Source: Sphingobacterium micropteri
GTDB lineage: Bacteria > Bacteroidota > Bacteroidia > Sphingobacteriales > Sphingobacteriaceae
NCBI RefSeq assembly: GCF_014692515.1
Contig: NZ_JACOIK010000017.1
Coordinates: 1 to 64,000 of the forward strand
Length of the DNA: 64,000 nucleotides
Reading direction: 5' to 3'
Shown piece after piece: positions 37,445 to 43,875 of the stretch. Numbering within the stretch: the first letter of the stretch is position 1; every line of letters starts with the position of its first letter. A program made the position numbers and the translations under genes. Under the pieces are notes generated by a model. The model worked only from the letters and a program-made list of their open reading frames with translations. It did no database searches and was not told the DNA's origin.

Positions 37445-38734
37445 ATGGAACTCGGAACAAAAGAAAATGTAAAGTTGACTGATGGGGGATCTAAAAATTA
37501 TCTGCTTCCTTTTATACTGATTGTCAGTTTGTTTTTTTTATGGGGGATGGCGCACAATTTAAATGGCGTTTTGATTCCGCATTTGAAAAAAGCCTGTCAG
37601 TTGGACAATAGTCAATCCGCTTTAGTAGACACCTCTATTTTCCTCGCCTATTTTATCATGGCGCTTCCCGCAGGTTATCTCCTTCGCAGATGGGGATATA
37701 AGTTATCCATTATTATGGGATTGATCGCTTTTGCAATAGGGGCATTCCTATTCATACCTGCAGCAGACTACCGCATGTATGAGCTGTTTCTACTGGCTTT
37801 GTTTATTATTGGTTGCGGTTTGGCGGTGTTGGAAACAGCAGCGAATCCGTATGCTGCCATTTTGGGCAAGCCGGAAGCGGCTACACATCGCCTTAATCTC
37901 GCGGCATCGTTCAATGGTCTGGCAGCGCTGGTGGCGCCGATTATAGGAACAATGTTTATTTTATCCGGTAAAAGTTATTCCGAAGTTGAGCTGAATGCCA
38001 TGGCGGAGGTCGAACGGACGGCGTATCTGATGGAAGAAGCATCATCCGTCAAAGCTCCCTATTTAGTGTTGGGCCTAATCTTGCTGCTTGTGGCCGTCGT
38101 ATTCATGTTTGTAAAGCTACCGGAGATAAAGGAAAGTGTCCATACGGAGGAAACTGGTAAAAAAAGTGGTTTTTTTGCGGTACTTCGCCATAAACATCTG
38201 GCTTTCGCCGTTATTGCACAGTTTTTCTATGTCGGTGCACAGGTCTGTGTAACGAGTTTTTTTATCCGTATGGCACAGCAAGGAGCCGGTGTTGATGAGA
38301 AAACAGCGGGCTATTATTTGGGCATATATGGATTGCTTTTTATGGCGGGAAGATTTGTAGGAACATTTCTATTGCGCTATACAACGGCAAATCGTTTACT
38401 AGCATTGTATGCCTTGGTTTGTGCATTACTTGCAGCAATAGCCGTATTGGGATCCGGTATGGTCGTATTGTATGCCTTAGGCGGTTTGGGCTTTTTTATG
38501 TCGATTATGTTCCCAACCATTTTTTCGTTAGGCATTACTGGTTTGCGCGAAGAGACGAAACAAGCTTCTTCCTGGTTGATCATGGCCATCGTTGGGGGAG
38601 CAATCTTCCCCTATATGACGGGCGGTATTATCGACATCGCGCATGACAATACGCAGATGGGGTATATTGTACCCTTTGTATGCTATGTGGTTATTCTTTG
38701 GTTTGGACTGCGGGGGTATAAAACTTCATCGTAA
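37445..38734 (+). CDS. FucP-like MFS sugar permease
   Basis: About 430 residues from the ATG at 37445, with twelve predicted membrane segments. FucP-type marks include the start SLFFLWGMAHNLNGVLIPHLKKACQ, the GCGLAVLETAANPYAAILG segment with catalytic-site-like Glu, and a RLNLAASFNGLAALVAPIIG stretch. FucP relatives import L-fucose and other sugars with protons. It is the only transporter of this operon, so it probably brings in the pathway substrate. I chose this start because the earlier frame at 37403 lies inside the MaoC gene. Confidence 0.9.
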   Translation: MELGTKENVKLTDGGSKNYLLPFILIVSLFFLWGMAHNLNGVLIPHLKKACQLDNSQSALVDTSIFLAYFIMALPAGYLLRRWGYKLSIIMGLIAFAIGAFLFIPAADYRMYELFLLALFIIGCGLAVLETAANPYAAILGKPEAATHRLNLAASFNGLAALVAPIIGTMFILSGKSYSEVELNAMAEVERTAYLMEEASSVKAPYLVLGLILLLVAVVFMFVKLPEIKESVHTEETGKKSGFFAVLRHKHLAFAVIAQFFYVGAQVCVTSFFIRMAQQGAGVDEKTAGYYLGIYGLLFMAGRFVGTFLLRYTTANRLLALYALVCALLAAIAVLGSGMVVLYALGGLGFFMSIMFPTIFSLGITGLREETKQASSWLIMAIVGGAIFPYMTGGIIDIAHDNTQMGYIVPFVCYVVILWFGLRGYKTSS

Positions 38735-38865
38735 CGTAATGTAATATGTATTCCGGTAACCAGGATTGCAATATTAAAGAAAGCAAAAAATGCTTCATCG
38801 GAAAACTTATATCGTGTTAGGTGATCGGGTCTTCTGAGGCAGCTCGATATACTTTTATCCCAATA

Positions 38866-39200
38866 GCATATGTAGTTGACGCAACTGTATATGTAGTTGG
38901 TTCATTCGTACATACTTTTGTTGCATGCTGTATATGCTTTGGTTCATAGGACATTACTTTTGATCCGGCTTGTCCTAAAGATAGGCCATTCCGTCTTACT
39001 GCTGCGTTCTAAGTATATGCGGATACGTCATCTTAATATGCAGATGGCCGAAAGGTAATTGTTTTTGAGCCAAACGTATATGTGTTTATCCCAACGGTTA
39101 TAACAAATGCGTCATCCTGATATACAGATGGTCGAAAGGTAAATGCTTTTACATCAAAAGTAATTGCTTTTGGTGCAAAGTTACGACACTTTGGTTAGTG
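38866..39200. repeat. Degenerate tandem array of ~21-bp units
   Basis: From about 38866 to 39200 the sequence can be cut into roughly sixteen consecutive 20-22-base units. They share the shape GTATATGCTTTTGGTTCA, with variants such as GTAATTGCTTTTGGTGCA and GTACATACTTTTGTTGCA. On top of this, 48 bases at 39026-39073 recur with about ten changes at 39110-39157, an 84-bp (four-unit) period. There are no unique spacers between conserved repeats, so it is not a CRISPR array, and no protein of this period is read in it. It occupies most of the 800-base gap after the FucP-like gene. Confidence 0.6.
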
Positions 39201-39264
39201 TGCACTTACCAAAAAATAGACGTCTACTGCGTGTAGTCCCTGTTTTTCTGCTAAAATTCGAGGT

Positions 39265-39328
39265 AAGGGGGCTAATCGCGTCACAAGTATCCAGCGTTGG
39301 ATGTAAAATTGACCCAAATAGCCCCCTT
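39265..39328. other. Inverted repeat with GGGGGCTA arms, possible IS end
   Basis: AAGGGGGCTA (39265-39274) is mirrored by TAGCCCCCTT (39319-39328). A GTCAATTTTAC string on the minus strand inside the loop recalls the terminal sequence of IS21-type elements. No transposase remains, so this is at most a scar. The rest of 39200-39500 shows nothing I can assign. Confidence 0.3.
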
Positions 39329-39495
39329 CTTAGGAGACTTGCCTTCCTATATTTGCGGCAGCTAAGATACTTTTTTCAGTTAGCTATGGTTACAGGGTTC
39401 AATTGAGGAAGTTTTCTCTTTTTGCTCGATACTTGTTATCTTCCTGATCATATTTTAGAATTAATCCTTTTGAGTATATTATTGTCCAATAGATG

Positions 39496-39521
39496 ATTAA
39501 TTAGTTAATTTTGTATTTTTG
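39496..39521 (+). promoter_or_regulatory. Promoter -7 element and small palindrome before the VapBC-like pair
   Basis: TATTTTTG at 39514-39521 matches the Bacteroidota -7 consensus TAnnTTTG. Directly upstream ATTAA-TTAG-TTAAT (39496-39509) is a palindrome where an antitoxin could bind for autoregulation. The AAGGAG before the ATG at 39541 is a good ribosome site. Confidence 0.45.
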
Positions 39522-39540
39522 GTAAAAGAAAGGAGCAATA

Positions 39541-39765
39541 ATGACAATAAAATTAAATGATATATCGAAAAAATCTGCTTTTAGAGATCGTAAATCATAT
39601 TCTCCTGAAGACATTTGGGCGGCGGGGGGCACTTCTGCTTTTGGTAAAAAAGCTGGTCAAAGTAACACTAAAGTTATCGAAGCTTTAAAATCAGTGCCTG
39701 AAATTGAACCTTTCACGGAAGAAGAATGGAAGGAGACAGTTAAACACTTAGCTGACAATAAATAG
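39541..39765 (+). CDS. Antitoxin of a PIN-domain toxin pair
   Basis: This 74-residue acidic protein precedes a PIN-domain gene by 5 bases, the usual antitoxin-toxin order. It has no strong DNA-binding motif that I can see; the C-terminal half (EPFTEEEWKETVKHLADNK) would be the toxin-binding tail. A good AAGGAG ribosome site supports the start. It resembles the small 'hypothetical' antitoxins next to VapC genes in Bacteroidota. Confidence 0.7.
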   Translation: MTIKLNDISKKSAFRDRKSYSPEDIWAAGGTSAFGKKAGQSNTKVIEALKSVPEIEPFTEEEWKETVKHLADNK

Positions 39766-39770
39766 TCCTA

Positions 39771-40229
39771 ATGAATCTTCTTATTGATACAAACATTATT
39801 TTGAATATTATTCGATCAAGGGACTATCGTGGTATTATTGAGTTTATCAATCCTGAAAACCGGTCAATATATATTTCTGTTGTTTCAGAGGCGGAAATCA
39901 AATCTATTGCAAAACGTTCAAACTGGGGTTCTGCGCGAATAGAAAAGTTAGATAATTTTTTAGATACTGTTGCAATAGTTGAAATCAATCACCAATACAT
40001 CAATAGTTATGTCGAAATAGATACTTATTCTCAAAAAAGCAACCCTTTGTTTGAAGAATACGGGTTTTCTACACCTAGAAATATGGGCAAGAACGATTTA
40101 TGGATTGCATCCCTTGCCGGGCTTCTTGGTCTACAACTTATAACTACAGATGCAGATTTCGATCATTTAGATGGTATATTTTTTGAAGTGCGAAGAATAA
40201 CTCCAACTGAACTTTCTAGATTTTATTAA
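39771..40229 (+). CDS. PIN-domain ribonuclease toxin, VapC-like
   Basis: The 152-residue protein has the four acidic PIN positions in order: Asp in LLIDTNIIL, Glu in SEAEIKSI, Asp in GKNDLWIASLA and Asp in ITTDADFDHL. VapC-type toxins cleave tRNA or rRNA when the antitoxin is lost. It is intact and lies with its antitoxin in the accessory region between the metabolic operon and rhs cassettes. Confidence 0.88.
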   Translation: MNLLIDTNIILNIIRSRDYRGIIEFINPENRSIYISVVSEAEIKSIAKRSNWGSARIEKLDNFLDTVAIVEINHQYINSYVEIDTYSQKSNPLFEEYGFSTPRNMGKNDLWIASLAGLLGLQLITTDADFDHLDGIFFEVRRITPTELSRFY

Positions 40230-40314
40230 ATTCTCTTTTTTAGTAGATAAATCATTGGTCTTTGTCCTGCTCGATGCCTTCCTCGCCAAGAACAAGATGC
40301 AGGCAATATTAAAG

Positions 40315-40342
40315 TAAAAAACCCAATCCGATGAGGATTGGG
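40315..40342 (-). terminator. Intrinsic terminator of the rhs toxin-immunity unit
   Basis: CCCAATCC (40322-40329) and GGATTGGG (40335-40342) form a perfect 8-bp stem with a 5-base loop. On the minus strand it is followed by a run of T (A-run at 40316-40321 on plus). It lies 30 bases after the stop of the immunity-like gene and ends minus-strand transcription from the rhs tip. Confidence 0.75.
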
Positions 40343-40372
40343 CTAGATTTCATTACTAGAACCAGAGCGCAA

Positions 40373-40820
40373 CTACATCCGTCTATACGAAAGATAGCCT
40401 CGATCTGTGACAAAAACGATGGTTTTAAGTTGTGGTATGTAAAGGATAACAGCTTCATCCGAAGTGTCATACCAAATATACTCCCAATTATCTATCAAAT
40501 CACCCAGCCGCATTCTATCTACGCCACAATCTATGTCCCAGATTATATATACGTTATCATTATCATCAGTAGTAACTTGCGAAAAAACCGAAGATAGCAA
40601 AACACTATCCACACTATATTTGTAAATGATTTTTTCATCTATTTCCTGTTCAAGAAAAGGATAAAAAGCTTGGGTCGGAGTATTACCAATCTGTAATCCC
40701 CAATAGAGACAGAAGCATTCCTATAACTTTACCAGACTGAAAATCACTCAATGTCTCATACTTAAAGACTTCGTTTCCATCGTGTTCTGATAGATAAATA
40801 TCAACTTTAAACTTTTCCAT
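40373..40820 (-). pseudogene. Frameshifted immunity-like gene beside the rhs toxin tip
   Basis: An ATG at 40820 (overlapping the toxin stop as TCAT on plus) opens MEKFKVDIYLSEHDGNEVFK and continues to a stop at 40683-40685. A second frame is open from just after that point upstream, reading ...LQIGNTPTQAFYPFLEQEIDEK and on through GYLSYRRM to the stop at 40373. Joining the frames near 40720 gives one protein of about 149 residues. Its place, directly downstream of and coupled to the toxin tip, is that of an immunity gene. A one-base deletion best explains the break. I do not recognise a named immunity family. Confidence 0.55.
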
Positions 40821-41556
40821 CAATCCAAACCTACTGCCCCTTTCTTCCTAGGCCCTAAACCATTATACTTGCCTTTTGTAAAATCCCAGTAATTGATATG
40901 CGGTTCCTTTTCCGCTGGAATAGTACTATTTGGATCCCCTTCATTATCCAGCCTATATCCCTTCTTGACATCTCCTCTTTGCGGACTTCCCCACTTACCT
41001 TGTTTTGTTTTAGGCAAAGGACCATCTATTCCCAATTCCTTATAAACTTTCTTGAGAGCTTCTTTAACTGTAGAAACAGCATATTTCTTCGCTGCTAGGC
41101 CAAATACTGTTCTTGCTGAAGATCCCGCGGCACCTATGGTTAATAATACATCAATTGCTGCAAATTCAGTTGGTGCTTTATCATGAACTTCGCGGACACC
41201 GGGTGTAGGGTTTTCTTCTTGTTGTTTAGGCGATGCGTTACCTATGCCCGAAGTGGCAATCTCGATGACATCCAATTCAACAGTTTGCAAACCCTCCGCT
41301 AATGGAGCTTTGTCCATATCGACCACTGTTACATAATCCGTCTCGTTCCTTCCTCGCGTTCCAGTCATCGTCACCTTCTCCACCTGCCCATTCCTGACAA
41401 TAACTTCATATTCATTATCGAAAGCCATCGGGCCATACCATCCGGATCAATAAATCTTATCGGATTGCCAAACGCATAGCTATAAGGCGAGTGCCACGGA
41501 ATCTGCTCCGCCAGCGGATCGACCACGTTCCACCTAACTATTTCAGCATCATCGTC
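40820..41556 (-). pseudogene. rhs 3' end: core motif plus C-terminal toxin tip, frameshifted
   Basis: From the IS110 edge the minus strand reads DDDAEIVRWNVVDPLAE, then PYSYAFGNPIRFIDPDG, the end of an Rhs/YD-repeat core. At about 41430 the frame changes. The variable tip continues from 41428 for 202 residues (MAFDNEYEVIVRNGQVEKV...) with a Lys/Gly-rich end, INYWDFTKGKYNGLGPRKKG. That end resembles nuclease-type polymorphic toxin tips, but I cannot name the family. The core is cut off upstream by the insertion element and shifted relative to the tip, so the toxin can no longer be delivered as an Rhs fusion. A short free product from 41428 is conceivable. Confidence 0.6.
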
Positions 41557-41599
41557 GTAAGTTTGTAAGAACGAATTTGGGTTTTAGAGAACAGAATAT

Positions 41600-41765
41600 A
41601 ATTTTGTTCAACTAAAAATCCAGCAAAGAGAAGGAAGAAGACTTTTGTGCATCGTTGGTCTTTGCAGACCGTGTTCTATGCTAGTCACCTTCTCTTATTC
41701 TTTTCATAAACTTGAACAGTTCACTAGGACCAAGATCCTGTTTATACGATTGATAAGTTGTGATA
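41600..41765 (+). ncRNA. Candidate IS110 bridge RNA
   Basis: Two stem-loops with internal loops are visible in the leader. The first has a 9-bp outer stem (41626-41634 with 41688-41696) and a GGTCT/AGACC tip (41657-41670). The second has AACTT/AAGTT (41709-41713 with 41755-41759) and an AGGA/TCCT tip. In loop one CATCGT (41650-41655) equals the left target flank plus first core base (41550-41555), and GTTCTATG (41673-41680) is complementary to the right flank (42912-42919). In loop two ACAGTTC (41716-41722) equals the element's right end (42906-42912), and TACGA (41745-41749) is complementary to its left end (41555-41559). This matches the target- and donor-binding loops known from IS110 bridge RNAs. 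The exact RNA ends are guesses. Confidence 0.8.
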
Positions 41766-41804
41766 AGAAGTTGCTGAACTCTTTTTTTAATAACTAATAC
41801 AAAG

Positions 41805-42752
41805 ATGGTAACAGGAATCGATTGTTCAAAGGATTATTTTGACTTGGTCGTCTTAAATGATGAGACTATTATATTTAGTGCTAGATTTGACAATAATAGT
41901 CAAGGATTTATGCAGATGCTTCCCACTATTACAGGAACTCACGTCAGTATGGAGGCTACCGGACCCTATTATTTTCAGTTAGCTAGGTTCATCGCTGAAC
42001 GGGGTATCAGAATATCTGTACTAAATCCATTAACGGTAAAAAGATTTTCACAAATGAGTCTGTCCCGTGCGAAAACAGACAAAAAAGACGCCCTATTGAT
42101 TGCTAAATTCACAGCGATGACAAAGCCTAAAGAATGGAAGGTACCAGCCGACGAAATAACACAAATCCGAAACCTGGAAACTTACATACGCGGACTCAAA
42201 GATCGAAAGCACATGATCGGCAATCAGAAACATGCAATAGAGGCTTCTGGAACAGTTTCGATCGAACTCAGCAACGAAATAAACGATGAAATTGAGTATT
42301 ATCAAACTAAGATTACTGCTAAAGAAAAGCAAATTGAAGCACTCATTAATCTGAATTATAAAGATTTATATCAAAATTTACAAACTATACCCGGAATTGG
42401 ACCCAGAAGTGCAACCCTGCTCATTACTTCGACCAATGGGTTTAATATGTTTGATGGATACAGACAGATCATATCTTATTTTGGCCTTGCGCCAAGGGTA
42501 TATGAATCAGGAAGCAGCATCAGGGGAAAAAGAAAGATCTGCAAAATGGGCATGAGTCAGATAAGAAAAGTGCTGTATATGGCCGCAACTTCTGCTATTT
42601 GATGTAACAGAGCCTGCAAAGATCTATATCTTAGACTTAGGGCTAAAGGAAAACCTTATAAGGTTGCACTGATAGCAGCTGTAAACAAATTAATCAAACA
42701 AGCCTTTGCTATAGCTAAATCAGGAAAAAAATATGTCGAAACCCCACAATGA
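41805..42752 (+). pseudogene. IS110 transposase, interrupted by one nonsense codon
   Basis: The protein starts MVTGIDCSKDYFDLVVL and shows the N-terminal RuvC-like acidic set (Asp in GIDCSKD, Glu in SMEATGPYY, Asp pair in KTDKKDALL). The C-terminal Tnp_20 domain has IPGIGPRSATLLI and ESGSSIRGKRK with the serine that acts as nucleophile in this family. A TGA at 42600-42602 follows TSAI after 265 residues. The frame then runs on with family-like sequence (CNRACKDLYLRLRAKGK) for 50 codons to the stop at 42750-42752. A CGA-to-TGA change would explain it. All catalytic motifs lie before the stop, so some activity cannot be excluded. Confidence 0.85.
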
Positions 42753-42910
42753 CATCGAAATAACGATATCCTGTAAAAAGTTGTTCTAAAAAATTTTGAG
42801 CCTTAAAGCTCTAAAAATTTCTTTGGAAACAACTTTTGGTTACCATAAAACTTGCGTCAACAAAATATTATTTGGATAAACTTTAAAATAAATTTGCTTT
42901 TAAACACAGT

Positions 42911-43102
42911 TCATAGAACCTAGCCCCGTAATCGTAATGCCTTCCGCAACTTTTCCACTGTTTCCCGAATTTGCTGGCACCCCAGAACCGGTTTTTTCAA
43001 AGAACATTTCCAACCCAAAGATAATGTTTTCAGCGGATTGTGTAAGTGGTGTTTTACGGTTGGGTTGATCATCCGTTGCAGCAAAGGTAGCCTCCTAAGC
43101 AA
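42911..43102 (-). pseudogene. rhs core remnant upstream of the IS110 insertion
   Basis: Just outside the IS edge the minus strand reads RHYDYGARFY, the conserved YDYGARFYD block of the Rhs core. Further upstream the frame is lost: a 60-codon frame (MLRRLPLLQRM...) overlaps it in another phase, and no YD repeats are found. The stretch 43103-43203 has no assignable feature. The rhs gene had therefore already lost its body, leaving a 'tip' cassette. Confidence 0.45.
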
Positions 43103-43203
43103 CTCGTCTGCAAAATGTTTTCTTTCTATAGCTACTCAGAGATTTATTTTTGTCATGAACTAATTGTATTGGACTACCAGCTTATATTCGGAACAGAAGC
43201 TCG

Positions 43204-43353
43204 TTAAACCAATAATTTCATATCTACTCCCGTCAAGACATAAACCATAGCTCTCAATACAGGACTGGATGAAAATTTTGCAAAATTAATTTCATTTAAG
43301 GTATTGACAAGAATTGGGTGAAGATACAGAGTATTTTGTTTTATTCTATTCAT
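43204..43353 (-). CDS. Small hypothetical ORF
   Basis: An ATG at 43353 opens 49 codons (MNRIKQNTLYLHPILVNTL...) to a TAA at 43204-43206. It lies 31 bases after the membrane protein gene in the same direction and could be the end of that transcript. I see no domain, and it may not be translated. Confidence 0.2.
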   Translation of the reverse strand: MNRIKQNTLYLHPILVNTLNEINFAKFSSSPVLRAMVYVLTGVDMKLLV

Positions 43354-43383
43354 GTCGAACGTCACACCTTTAGTTAGCAAGTG

Positions 43384-43875
43384 TTATAATAAAAAGCGAG
43401 ATTTTAGGATCATCAAAGTGATCGAAAGCACTATCGGAATAAATACAATGATTATAACTTTTAATTTAGACCTGTGTATACCATACTTGCCAATGAATGA
43501 TTTTCTATTCGTATAAAACAGCATCCATATCGCACTCATTTCCAATAAAAACATGTCTATCATAGATGTATAGTATTCAAAAGAAAAATACCAAAGTGAC
43601 ACAACTCCAACAGCAGAAAAAATAATTCCAAACCACCATGGATCATTCTTTTTACCAACACGTAATATCCCCCATATCATTAGAACCGCATAAACACATT
43701 TCAAAACCAATAGTAACGGTGGCTTTTTTCCAAAATATGCTATAACATCAGCTGATCTGATCGGAAAGAAAATAATCGTATCCAATAGATATACACAGAT
43801 AAATGCTATATTTAGCTTCAGCTGATAAGTCAGGTTGTTATAACCCCCACCCCTTAGTAGCCTTTTTATATTCAT
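43384..43875 (-). CDS. Four-helix membrane protein, candidate Rhs immunity protein
   Basis: From the internal ATG at 43875 the product is 163 residues with about five hydrophobic segments (LNIAFICVYLLDTIIFF, LLLVLKCVYAVLMIWGIL, FGIIFSAVGVVSLWYF, SMIDMFLLEMSAIWMLF, VIIIVFIPIVLSITLMIL). It directly follows and overlaps the end of an Rhs gene with a metallopeptidase tip, the position of an immunity gene. Starts at 43917 or 43887 are also possible but extend further into the rhs frame. A membrane immunity protein would fit a toxin acting in or at the membrane or periplasm. No family is recognised. Confidence 0.6.
   Translation of the reverse strand: MNIKRLLRGGGYNNLTYQLKLNIAFICVYLLDTIIFFPIRSADVIAYFGKKPPLLLVLKCVYAVLMIWGILRVGKKNDPWWFGIIFSAVGVVSLWYFSFEYYTSMIDMFLLEMSAIWMLFYTNRKSFIGKYGIHRSKLKVIIIVFIPIVLSITLMILKSRFLL

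Larger units (their letters stand above)
41557..42912 (+). mobile_element. IS110-family insertion sequence inserted in an rhs gene
   Basis: The rhs reading frame stops at 41555-41556 and resumes at 42911. The dinucleotide TC is present at both edges, and removing 41557-42912 restores HYDYGARFYD followed by DDAEIVRWN on the minus strand. The element is thus about 1,356 bases, with no long terminal inverted repeats and a 2-base core, as expected for IS110. It carries a structured leader of about 250 bases, a transposase gene and about 160 bases of trailing sequence. Confidence 0.85.

Noticed and set aside
38866..39200. CRISPR array
   Set aside because: Units are contiguous and degenerate with no unique spacers, and no cas gene is present in the window.
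39164..39406. 80-codon plus-strand gene after the repeat array
   Set aside because: It starts within the repeats, has no domain or ribosome site, and covers the GGGGGCTA inverted repeat.
40331..40597. Plus-strand small gene
   Set aside because: It lies antisense to the immunity-like gene and begins inside the minus-strand terminator; codon content fits the minus strand.
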